Shown here: positions 20,923-31,215 of the stretch, piece after piece | Position numbering within the stretch: position 1 is the stretch's first letter | Layout of the letters: each line of letters starts with the position of its first letter | Position numbers and translations under genes: made by a program | The notes under the pieces: model-generated | Databases searched by the model: none | What the model was told of the DNA's origin: nothing | The model's input: the letters and a program-made list of their open reading frames with translations, nothing else | NCBI RefSeq assembly: GCF_022682495.2 | Contig: NC_071391.1 | Span: 11,569,680 to 11,633,679, forward strand | Reading direction: 5' to 3' | Source of the DNA: Desmodus rotundus | Taxonomy: Eukaryota > Chordata > Mammalia > Chiroptera > Phyllostomidae | DNA: 64,000 nt

Positions 20923-22311
20923 TTTTTTTATTGATGTTCAACTACAGTTGTCTCCAATTTCCCACACTACTCACACCTGCCTAACCAATCCCCTACCCAC
21001 ATCCTCCATCCTTCCCTTTGGTTTGTCCATGTGTCCTTCATGTATGATCATTAATGACCATTCCCCTATTTTACTCCATTATTAGACACCCCCCATCCCT
21101 TTGTTTTCTGACAAAGGGATGTTTTCTGGTTTGTTCTTTATTTCATTGTCTCTGGTTATGTTTTGCTTGCTTGCTTGTTTGTTTGGTTTAATAGGGTCCA
21201 CTTGCAGGTGAGATCTGATGGTATTTGACTTTCAATGCCTGGCTTAGTTCACTTAGCATAATTCTCTCCAGATCCATCCATGCTGTTGCAAGAGTAGGAG
21301 CTCCTTCTTTCTCTCTGCTGTGTAGTATTCCATTGGGTAATTGTACCATAAATTTTGACCCACTCATTTACTGGTAGGCACTTGGGTGGCTTCCAAAACT
21401 TGGTTATTGGAAATTTTGCTGCTGAGTATTGGGGTGCATAGCTTCTTTTGAATTGCTGCTTCAGCATTCTTTGGGGATAACTCAAGCAGTGGTATCACTG
21501 GGTCAAAAGGCAGTTCCATTTTTAGTTTTCTGAGGAAATTCCATGGTGTTTTCCAGAGTGGCTGCACCAGTCTGCATTCCCACCAACAGTGCACTCGGGT
21601 TTCCTTTTCTCCACAACCTCACCAGCACTTGTTTGTTGATTTGTTTATGATGGTCACTCTGACTGGTGTGGAGTGGTATCACCTTGCGGTTTTAATTTGT
21701 ATCTCTCCAATGGCTAGCATCCTTTCATGTGTCTCTGAGCTCTCTGTATGTCCTATTTGGAGAATTATCTGTTCAGGTCCTTTGCCCATTTTTTAATTGG
21801 GTTCTTTGTCTTCTTTGAGTAGACTCTTCTGAATTCTTTATATATTTTGGAGATCAAACCCTTCTCCAAGGTATCATTTATAAATACATTTTTCCGATAC
21901 GGTAGGTTCCCTTTTCATTTTGCTGATGTTTTCTTTAGCCAGGCAGAAGCTTTTTATTTTGATATAAGTCCCATTGTTTATTCTTTCATTAATGTCCTCT
22001 GCTCAAGGGGAGATGTAGGTGAAAACACTACTGCTTGGAATGTCTGAGATTTCTTGCCTATTATGTTTTCCTCTAGGACTTTTAATGTGTTGACCCTTCT
22101 AATATTGTTTCCAGTTAGCAGGAGACTAGTGAACCTTTTTTCCCTTGGTGCCGTTACAAAGCATACCAAGCATAAATTCACAGAAATGGAATTCCTGGGT
22201 CATAAGCAGTTTTATTTTTAATTGTTTAAAATATACTCCATATGCTTTCTACCGTGGCTGCACCAATCTCCAAGCTCACCAATAGTGCACGAGATATCCC
22301 TCTTCTCCACA
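20923..22311 (-). mobile_element. LINE-1 3' part, antisense (copy 2)
   Basis: Same L1 as at 11881-13237, with minus-strand ORF2 C-terminal pieces [20 protein letters not shown] (about 21540-21594) and LEENIIGKK (near 22070). The left end begins with a short T run (20923 onward) that fits a decayed poly(A) tail. Confidence 0.75.
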
Positions 22312-22575
22312 TGAAGGAAATACAAATGGTTGTAAAATAATAATACAAACAACTATATGCTAACAAATTGGACAATCAGGACAAAATAGATAAGTTGCTA
22401 GAAACATACAATCTTGCAACACTGAATCAGGAAGAATCAGAGAACCTGAATAGACAGGTTACAACTACGCAAATTGAAGCAATAACTAAAAAACTCCAAA
22501 GAAACCAAAGTCTTGGACCAGACAGTCTCACAGGTGAATTTTACAAAACATTCAAAGAACACCTATTCTGAGCAA
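22312..22575 (+). mobile_element. LINE-1 ORF2 fragment, sense (copy 2)
   Basis: The best preserved of the four: LLETYNLATLNQEESENLNR, then TTTQIEAITKKL and GPDSLTGEFYKTFKEHLF in one frame. This is the start of the L1 reverse transcriptase domain, inverted relative to the adjacent L1 3' part. Confidence 0.8.
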
Positions 22576-25058
22576 TTTTATGAGTTCAATGAAAATGTCT
22601 AAAAGACTCTACTTATTACTTCTAGGTTTCAATTTCTGTTTCAGATAATGAGTTTATTAGAAACAACTCAGGATGTATGCATCATAACATACATGATAAT
22701 ATATGGTGATTATTATACAACATAAAACATCTCACTCTGTTAAAAAGGTCAAAATTGATTGTCAAATTTATATGCTCTTCAAGTTCATTTCTTAGAATTT
22801 ATTTTGAAGAAGAAACTACCTATGATAATTTATGTATATATAATTATACTCATATCAAAATTTTGTGGTATAAAGATTCTCTATAAACCTAATGATATTA
22901 GCAAAAGAAGAATGAACAAATTAATGTAAAAAAGGTTGCATTGTCATTTTTCAGAGTAACTATTTGCACATAAGCTGTATTTATTCTGGTGTAATTTTTG
23001 TTTGAATATTAAATATCCAATAAGATGCAAAAAGTGTACTTTTCCCTAAGCACTATGATTATAGTCAGTTTTGCCTGTTTTTACAAAAATCTTTATTTTG
23101 TAAAAATATCTAATGTGAGAGTGTTTGTATATGTGTGTCTTTGTGTATGACTTGAGTGGATGTTTTTGTAAATTATGAGATGGAAACCATATACCTGCAT
23201 AAGATTTGGTGAGCTGGTCGCAAAGAGCCCTCAATACACTCATTTTACTATTGCTAAGTAAGTACAATATTAGACAATACGGTAGGGAGGGACAAAAGCA
23301 ACATTTCAAAAGGTCCATGTTTCTTTCTCAATCACCAGCCTGTAGGGAATAACACATGATACAACATCTTCTTATAACTGTCCCTTGTTCCTGAGAGACC
23401 AGCACCCAGGTCCAGACACAGCAAGGGTGATATAAGCCAGGTCACCGAGGGGACAGTGCTGAACCCTCTGGCAGACAGAAAGCAGGGAACAAAGAAATCC
23501 GGGATCCAGAACAGGTACAGGATTTTATTGTGGTTTTCTCATCTCTATTTTAGATTTATTTAGATGTATTTACCTTCATTTGACATAAACCATGTTATCA
23601 GACTAGTGGAGGGTAAGAAATAGTATACAAAATTTTACTTTCATCAATCTCATTATTTTAAAGACATTCATAAATGTCAAGAAAGAATAAAATGTGAGTA
23701 TTATTTATGAAAGTGGTTGGACATTTTTTGTTTTTACTATCTTACCTGTACTTTTACATACTTTATAAATATTCTTGGTTGGAAATGAAGTTTTTTTAAA
23801 AAACGTGTCTCTACAAGCACAGATAACTAGATGAGGTCACACCAAGAATTTTGGAGACCTGCATATGGATCATACATCATTATTCAGATGTAATTCTTTC
23901 TCTTTTCTACATTCTGCTCCACTTTCTCATATTCCCACAGAATAGAGAGGTCAGGTATTACGTTATATATGATATGCCTGGTTCATGTAGAATATAACAG
24001 GAGAACATAGAATTATATTGACCTTCCAAGGACCAACTCTTTTTAACCAAAGGAAAGCAGATTTCAGAGATTCTAAACAGGGAGGGAATCAAGAACACAG
24101 TCAAGCAATGTCACAATGTCTAGGAGTTGGATGGGGCCCAGTTCACATGATAATTTCTCTGAGATTGTGGGACTGTGCACACATGAGACATGACATTGTA
24201 TCCTGGACACTTGATCTTTTGGTGAATAGATTCAGTGGGTTCTAGCAGATTAGACTGGAGGGTCTCACACAGCAATCCACACTTGCCTCTGGGTCACCTG
24301 TGCTACCAGGATGCCTACTGTCAGGTCCCAACACACCTGCCCGAGCAGTGATGTCAGAGGGAGCACTTTGAGCCCTACTTGTTCCAGCCTGTGCCCTCTA
24401 ACCTACCGTCCACGGAGACCCCTCCACCTTCTCCTCTAGTGATGCTCCCTGCTCTGGGAGTCCTGGATCACAGCCTATCTATATCCCTTGGTGACTGAGG
24501 CTGGATAGGACAAGGGGATAATGGAGAGGTGGGCACCTGAAACTTCGAGAAATAAGCCAGTGATCTGCCTGCTTTAGAGTATTGGATAATGAGGGGAGAA
24601 AGAAATATTTTTGTTACCTGCATCACTTACTTTTCTGTGCTTTTCATTTCAGAATATAACAACACTTATACTACATCAGGAACAGAAACAGCCATGTAAT
24701 AGGATGTGGGTTTTCCGGAGTAAATACTTCTACAAACAACTTAGTTGACTCTGAGGACATCAATTTCTTAATCTCTAAGATGGAAAAACTCTACATAGTT
24801 TGGTATGGAAATGAAATGATTTAATTTGGATCAAAGTGTGCTACATATTCTATATAGTGCAATGCAATTTAAGCTATTTATTGTCATTTTTACAACTTAT
24901 GTAATATTGGAAACTTTGCAGAGACAGTTTACTTAAAGAGAATGTACATTGTTGAGCTCTTTTTCTAACTGCTGACAAATAGAAAGAAACAGCAGTTTAA
25001 CTGATAAGACAGTAAGATGCTTTTGCCCTCCACTTGCATTTCCTTCCTCCACAACCAG
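22576..25058 (+). repeat. B-type upstream block, copy 1 (non-coding, gene 3)
   Basis: About 2.5 kb, near-identical to 42731-45091 and to the window end. From about 23340 it is a diverged relative of the A-upstream block: both have 'cctgagagacc', a 'cagacagactggg/gcagacagaaagcag' stretch, and 'accagcatgcct/accaggatgcct' closer to the gene. So A and B arose by duplication of gene plus flank. No gene seen; the GC-richer stretch 23383-23520 is the best candidate for an untranslated exon. Confidence 0.7.
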
Positions 25059-25076
25059 GGATTGCCAACCTGAGTG
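25041..25076 (+). promoter_or_regulatory. Splice acceptor and 5' UTR of gene 3
   Basis: Pyrimidine tract and ACCAG (25054-25058), exon start 25059, ATG at 25077, in-frame TGA at 25071-25073. The match with A-type genes starts only about 15-20 bases before this acceptor. Confidence 0.75.
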
Positions 25077-26012
25077 ATGGCTGTTGAGAACTGCACCGTG
25101 TTCACAGACTTCATACTCTTAGGACTCTCTGGCAGGCAGGATGTGCAGCAGGGGCTCTTTGTGCTCTTCCTGCTGGTTTATGGCATCACTGTGGTCGCCA
25201 ACCTAGGGATGATCCTGCTGATCAGCATGGACGCGCGGCTCCACACGCCCATGTATTATTTCCTGAGCAATCTGTCTTTCTGTGATGTCTGCTACTCTTC
25301 CTCTGTCTCTCCCAAGATGCTGGCTGATTTCTTATCTGAGCAAAAGAAGATCGCATATAATTTATGTGTGGTTCAAATGCTTTTTGGTGCCTTTGCAGAT
25401 GCAGAATGTGTCATGCTGTCTGTCATGGCCTATGACCGTTACGTAGCTATTTGTAAACCCCTTCTCTATAAAACAGCCATGTCCAGGAGAGTGTGCATCC
25501 AGCTTGTGGCCACTGCCTACACTGCAGGTTTTATGGATATGGCAATCTTTACCTATTGCACAATTCGATTGTCATTCTGCAATTCCAATATCATCAATCA
25601 CTTCTTCTGTGACTTACCACCCTTACTAGCCATCTCCACCTCAGACACAGCCACCAGTGAAATAGCAATGACCGTTTCCTGTAGTTGTCTTGTGGGGTCC
25701 AGCATCATCACTGTCCTCCTCTCCTACAGCTACATCATAACTACCATCATTCGCATGAAGTCCGCCGCAGGCAGATGCAAAGCCTTCTCTTCCTGTGCCT
25801 CCCACTTAACCGCTGTGGCTGTATTTTATGGGACACTCCTCTTCATGTATTTCCGACCCAACTCAAGCTACTCCATGGACACGGACAAAATGGCCTCTGT
25901 TTTCTACACAGTTGTCATCCCCATGTTAAACCCACTCATCTACAGTTTGAGGAATAAGGATGTGAAAGGTGCCCTGAAAAAAGTTGTTGTCACTAAATTA
26001 TGTTCTGGGTGA
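25077..26012 (+). CDS. Olfactory receptor, OR5-like (gene 3, B-type)
   Basis: Intact single-exon OR of 311 residues. Motifs: NCT site at 5-7, LHTPMY (55-60), C97, [10 protein letters not shown] (117-126), SFCN and FFCD cysteines, [23 protein letters not shown]-type throughout, ending VTKLCSG. Between C97 and the D of DRY there are 23 positions rather than the usual 24, because a TTT codon present in A-type genes is missing at about 25380-25386. Unusual residues: Q21 where all others have [14 protein letters not shown] in place of [13 protein letters not shown], and L in SCSCLVG. The reading frame is open with no damage. Its 3' flank has AACAAA where the other genes have AATAAA. Class and integrity are secure, subfamily is by eye, ligand unknown. 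Confidence 0.95.
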   Translation: MAVENCTVFTDFILLGLSGRQDVQQGLFVLFLLVYGITVVANLGMILLISMDARLHTPMYYFLSNLSFCDVCYSSSVSPKMLADFLSEQKKIAYNLCVVQMLFGAFADAECVMLSVMAYDRYVAICKPLLYKTAMSRRVCIQLVATAYTAGFMDMAIFTYCTIRLSFCNSNIINHFFCDLPPLLAISTSDTATSEIAMTVSCSCLVGSSIITVLLSYSYIITTIIRMKSAAGRCKAFSSCASHLTAVAVFYGTLLFMYFRPNSSYSMDTDKMASVFYTVVIPMLNPLIYSLRNKDVKGALKKVVVTKLCSG

Positions 26013-26331
26013 AAACATGTTCACCAAAAAACATTCATTTACAGTTGTTGAGAATTAAAATTTAGGCACTTTGACACAGTTTTCTGTAGTCTCACAAATA
26101 CAATTCTGAGTATTTCTTTATTCCCTTTCTGACAAAATTGAATGCAGATAATAGTCATCATGAATCTTGTTCTCTTCAAACTAAAGACACACAATAGGCT
26201 TACTCTTAGTTTTGTAAAGAGGGTCTGTATGTATTACTCTGCTCTCTTCATGGGTATATATACCCCAGAGATATGGGCATAGTACCATGTTCCTCCATGT
26301 TTAAAGTTCCATTTTTTAAGCAAATGGTTTT

Positions 26332-26337
26332 AACAAA
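26332..26337 (+). terminator. Degenerate poly(A) signal AACAAA, gene 3
   Basis: Position homologous to the AATAAA of the other genes, here with T to C at the third base. Whether another signal downstream is used cannot be told. Confidence 0.35.
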
Positions 26338-26783
26338 CTTGCTGAGCCAGAAGGGAGTTTTAGTGGTTTAAGTTAGTTTTTGTTGTCTTCTTCCTATGTG
26401 CTTGTATCATCCTATAAATTTCCTATCATAACACTTAGAAATAACTAGTAGTAAATGAGTGAGTAAGAGTAATTAATATTGTCCTCCCTTCCCTCAAAGT
26501 TCCATAACTGCAAGGCTCTTGTCTGTCTGGTTCACTGGTATTTCTACTTTGTTATTTACAATGCTCATTTTCAGGATGCCATTCAAAAATATTTATGCAA
26601 TTAATGAAGTTGTGCCCCCTGCAAGACAGATGTAAAAGTCACCCTTTGTGTATGAAAAAGAAAATACCTTTGTTTTGTTTTATTCTAGCATGTTCATTTT
26701 ATGCAAAATCCACCTGTATTTCTTCTTTGCACAAAGCTGAGTAGGTTTCAGGGACACGGTTCATGTGATGTAGACAACTTCTC

Positions 26784-27146
26784 AGATCCTCTATTTCTTT
26801 TTTTTTTATTCAGTTACAATTGTCTGCATTTTCTCCCCATCCCTCCACCCCACACCAGCCAATCCCACCTCCCTACGGAATATTTACACAATGGAATTCT
26901 ATGCAGCAGAGAGAAAGAAGGAGATTATACCCTTTGCAGCAGCATGGATGGAACTGGAGAGCATTATGCTGAGTGAAATAAGCCACGCAGTGAGGGACAA
27001 ATACCATATTATCTCACCTTTAACTGGAACATAATCAACAAAAGAAAAAAGCAAACAAAATATTCCCAGAGACATTGAAATTAAGAACAATGTAACAATA
27101 GCAAGAGGGGAGTGGGGAGGGGATATTGGGGAGATCCTCTATTTCT
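26784..27146 (-). mobile_element. Recent LINE-1 insertion with inversion and 15-bp TSD
   Basis: AGATCCTCTATTTCT occurs at 26784-26798 and again at 27132-27146, flanking 333 bases. The left part (26799 to about 26880) starts with a T run and is antisense L1 3' UTR. The right part is sense: it reads TMEFYAAERKKEIIPFAAAW and then AWMELESIMLSEISHAV, the L1 ORF2 C-terminus, and stops in the G-rich 3' UTR. Opposite orientation of the two parts is the twin-priming pattern. The sister site after gene 5 (about 46811-46835) has a single uninterrupted copy of the target. Confidence 0.85.
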
Positions 27147-27874
27147 GATCGTGCTACCCGAGGGGTCAGCAGCATCAGCAGCTCTACATTTAGTTGGCAC
27201 ATCACAGCCTTCACCTCAGACTGTAGGTTTCCCCTCTTGCCCTGGCTCTGGGGAACAGATACCTGCTCTTAACAACTGAAGAGAAACTGCATGAATGGTG
27301 CTTGGGGCTATAAACCTTGATGTCCTCTAATAGCCACTGTCCTTTTAATGTATAAAGTTGCTTAATGTATGTACTGTATCTACCTTTACAACATGTTCAT
27401 AGCATTAAACTAATTAATTTTAACAAAAAACATGAAATTCTCAGTTGATGTAGTTTAAGTTGAAGAATTATTATCAAAAACACTTTTTTAATGGAGAAAA
27501 AAACAAACAAACAAATAGTATTTACATTAGTATTCCAGTTGTAATGCCTTAATTTGGTTCTCTGTCAATCTGTGAAATAAACTGAAACCTTAGTTTAAAC
27601 ACAATTATAATAGTGGTCATTGCTTACTGGTTGGATGTTAAGTAATGCTAAAATCTATTTCAATAACTTAAGGTAATTGCACCTGATACTTACACTATTA
27701 ATTAATAATTATTAATACTGTTATAAGAAACATTATATAATTTCAGGGTCTCAGAACATTCATTTAATTTTAAGGTTGCCATTCTATAGAAAAACCTGGA
27801 GCCCCTCCCCTTTTCTTCCTGGAGGACAGAGCACTGGACTGCACAAGGCTACTCACTTAGGTCCTCTTCTCTTT

Positions 27875-27898
27875 ACACACACACTCACACACACACAC
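27875..27898. repeat. CA microsatellite (interrupted)
   Basis: (AC)n run with one T interruption. The homologous site at 47559-47577 has an uninterrupted, shorter run. Confidence 0.7.
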
Positions 27899-29224
27899 CC
27901 CTCCCTTTCATGTAAAAAGTGTGCTTAATTTACCTATTTCAAATATCATAAGAATGAAACAACACACTTCTCAGCTGTGGTTAAATGCCCCATTCTTAAA
28001 TCACGGGTAACTATTTCCTTTAAGCATTGTACTAATATCATCTGTTACTACATCACCATCTCCAAGATGAGATCCTGCGTGTTCTTAGCTCAAGCACAGA
28101 GCATTCCATGTCTATTATCCAAAGCACCTGCATGGTGTCAGTGACACCAAGTGACAAAACAGACAAATAGGTACTAAAATGAAGTATTAGATGACATTTT
28201 ACCTCTTGTTAGATGTCACTAAAACAACAATCTCAGGGTATGAGGCTTGGCAATACACATTCCATCACCCACCAGAAAGTACATGAATGGCTGTGGGCAC
28301 TGAAGTGATGGATCTGTAAAGACCCACATGACACTTACACTCTAAGTAAAGAGCATTCACATCGGAACACTCCTCAGATTTGTCCATTTCATCTATCTCT
28401 GCTCCAGTTTCCACTGGAACTATATATGAGCAACGGTATAGTAGAATACATTGTATTTTGTAAAGCATAGTCCAAAAACATATATTTCATAAAAGATTGT
28501 ACTCATGGGGTGGGTAGAAGTGAACGAGAGTATAAGGGTGATAAATGGTAATGAAAAAATACCATAAAAAATAAACTACTAAAAATACCTTCATGCAAAT
28601 GAACTACATTAGCAGAAGCAGCTTATAATGGCTGTTTATTTCTACACTTTGTTCAATATCCACCAGCCTAAACAGAGAAAAATACTTAAAACACACATGT
28701 ACTGAGTCATTATTCATATTAATTCTATGCTAAGGATTGTGAGAATGTAGAAAAACATATCTATAGCCATATAGATTAGATAGGTAGACTGATAGATTTC
28801 AAATATATATATACATGTATATAAAAAATACAAAATTTGTGTCCCAAGGGAATTCAATGTTATACAATGAAAGAAGAGCAGTTATATTACCCCCCAAAAT
28901 GCCCCTTTGGCATAGTAATTATTTTGAAATACAGTTACTTAAGAAAGTGGATAATGAAACAAGAGAATGTTAAAGACATGCAGAGAAATTATTTGGAAAA
29001 CAAATACACAAAACAGCATTTATCAAAATATTTGACAATTTCACATGCCTCTGCTCAACTTTGTTAAGTGCCAAATTACTGGAAGTGGCTTGTTTACTAA
29101 ACAGGGACAAGGACATGAATTTGAAGGACCACACAAGAAGCAAGGGCAATCTTAAATTTTTGCCACAGTAACACAAAACCTGAAGTCATTCAATATCTAG
29201 GTGCAGTTACAAAATGCTTTTCCT

Positions 29225-29470
29225 AATCAACAAAAGAATAAAGCAAACAAAATATAACCAGAGACACTGAAGTTAAGAGCAATGTAACAATACCCAAAGG
29301 GGATTGGGGAGGGGACAGTGGGGAGAGGGGTTTTCAGGAACTACTATAAAGGACACATGGACAAAACCAAGGGGGAGGGTGGAGGTGGGGGAGGGAGGTG
29401 GGTTTGTCTGGGGTGGGGTGGAGGGATGGGGAGGAAATACAGACAATTGTAATTGAATAGCAATAAAAGA
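29225..29470 (+). mobile_element. LINE-1 3' UTR fragment, G-rich
   Basis: Sense L1 3' end: 'aaagcaaacaaaatataacc', 'agagacactgaagttaagagc', a long G-rich tract (29299-29440) and 'acaattgtaattgaatagcaataaaag' at the end. The G-rich tract has many GGG/GGGG runs with short spacers. Shared with 48904-49150, so it predates the unit duplication. The antisense open frame across it is an artefact of the C-rich strand. Confidence 0.75.
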
Positions 29471-30639
29471 AAGCCAAATAATAAATAAATTTAAAAGTAC
29501 TAAATAAAAAATGCAGATACTTGAAAAAAATCCTTTTCTGTGAGAACATTCCAGATTGCTAGGGAAACCCAAGGAGGAAAAGGACGCTGCTCTGTTCTCT
29601 AGGGAGGTATTGTTGCTGGGATTCTCAGACACAATACAGTAGAATAACAACAGGAGATGCTTCTTGTAGTAATAATACGTCCATTTTAACCCATGGCCTT
29701 GGAAGTTCTACCTCTGACCTGGGTCGTGTCCTGAACAGCAACGTGGCAGGAGTGCAACTGACCTAGACCAAAGCCCAAGCACAGATGGGTGTGGACCCTG
29801 AAAGCAGAACGATAACAGCATCGAGCTGGCACACTGCTCCCCTGTAACACAACGGAAATGTGTTTAAAATCAGACTGCATACGTTTCTAGCTACTCTAAA
29901 CAGATCTGAGTCTAATGTGTGAACTAAAGACAACTAAAAAGAAGGGAGAATGTAGAAGGCTTTAGCGATTGTAATAATGTTCTGTTTCTTGGTCTGGATA
30001 CTGATTACGAGGATATTTTTTAAAACAAGTTGTATACTTCGCACTTACATATTTTCTGTATGTACGTGCTGCACCAGGCCTCACCAAAAGATCAGCTACC
30101 ATGAGAAAGATTCTCAATATTAATACCAAGCACCTGCCTGAATGTAGAACGTCTACAGCTCTCACCCACTGACGGAATTCAAACCTGATGTTCAACTTTG
30201 TTAAACTGAATGGCAGCTTTCTGTTGCATCTGTCCCCAAAATCCTCTTAGTATTTTGTACCCATCAGAAATGAGAAAGTATGTACATGCAAAGGCTGTAC
30301 AAAAGTGATCAATTTAGCATTATTTGGGACTTGACAAAAATATTTAATGTGATTATTAATTGGAATACTACACAGCAAAGAGAATGAATAACTATCCTCA
30401 TGTTGCAGAACAGACGGGGTGGGGGGATGAACGACATACTATTACCAAGGGATCCCCCTCTTTCTCTCTGTGGGCCCCCCCCCTACTAGGTTCTCCTAGC
30501 CCACCACCAGGGAGAGACGTCTCTCAGTGCAAGACGTTGGTGAAAAGGAAAGGAATTATTTACTTCAAAGTTATATAGACTTACAGTCATGACTTAATGT
30601 CTGCATTAAAATACTAAAGTCCTTTAGAATACCCACAGG

Positions 30640-31080
30640 TTCATCTCCTTCTGCCCAGTCAGGGTACCATATCTCAGGAAAAGAAGTACAAGTCTGTGAT
30701 TCAGGCCCCCAGCAACATCAACTGTGTCTCCACCACAGGGTGCGCACTCGCCAAAACCGCCTGATCCTCTCTGCAGTACAGCTGCTATGCCTGGGTTTAA
30801 ATTCCAGCACCAGTCTTCCTAGGCAGCCCCACTTCCAACTCCTCCTACAATCAGTTACACCTGCCAGCATTCCAGGATTCTTCCAGCTTTGCTGGGCTGC
30901 CAAAGTAAGTCTGGGCAGGTATGGCCCCTTGGCATGGAGCCAATCATCTCCAAGCTCTCAAGCAGGGCAGGAACCAGGGGGAGTTGCCTCCCAGTTACAC
31001 CTTCACTGGAAGTCACTTCCATCTCCCTGACTCAAAGCTTGGCCTGGCCTGTACAACATATCTATGAAACCAGGTAAACG
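30640..31080. other. Unidentified higher-complexity stretch, possible old repeat
   Basis: GC-richer than its surroundings and repeated at about 50325-50765. It contains 'ctatgcctgggtttaaattcc' and several CAGG/CCTGG phrases. Might be an old LTR or exon-like sequence; open frames in both copies are short and differ. I could not identify it. Confidence 0.3.
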
Positions 31081-31215
31081 TTATAGATATGTTAAATGAC
31101 CATGCCAGAGGTTACCTGCACAGCTGTTGCTGTACAAAACAACTCTGAATGGCCCTGTTCCATGTGTCCCTTGCCCCAACTCAGGTTTGTGGGGTTGAGG
31201 ACATCCTATTTATAT

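Larger units (their letters stand above)
26013..31215 (+). repeat. B-type downstream block (non-coding, after gene 3)
   Basis: Matches 46046-50904 except for an L1 insertion. It contains a CA repeat (27875-27898), an L1 3' UTR (29225-29470), a short L1-ORF2-like piece near 30355-30400 and a higher-complexity stretch at about 30640-31080. It runs without a break into the A-upstream block of gene 4. No gene is supported. Confidence 0.65.

Noticed and set aside
28837..29160. Possible processed pseudogene (open frame of 76 codons, a related one of 101 codons at 48544-48849)
   Set aside because: I cannot match it to any protein, the frame is not the same in both copies, and no poly(A) or duplication flanks it.
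29273..29650. 125-codon minus-strand open frame, and its relative at 48951-49313
   Set aside because: Lies on the C-rich strand of an L1 3' UTR; low-complexity proline/serine-rich translation with no domain.
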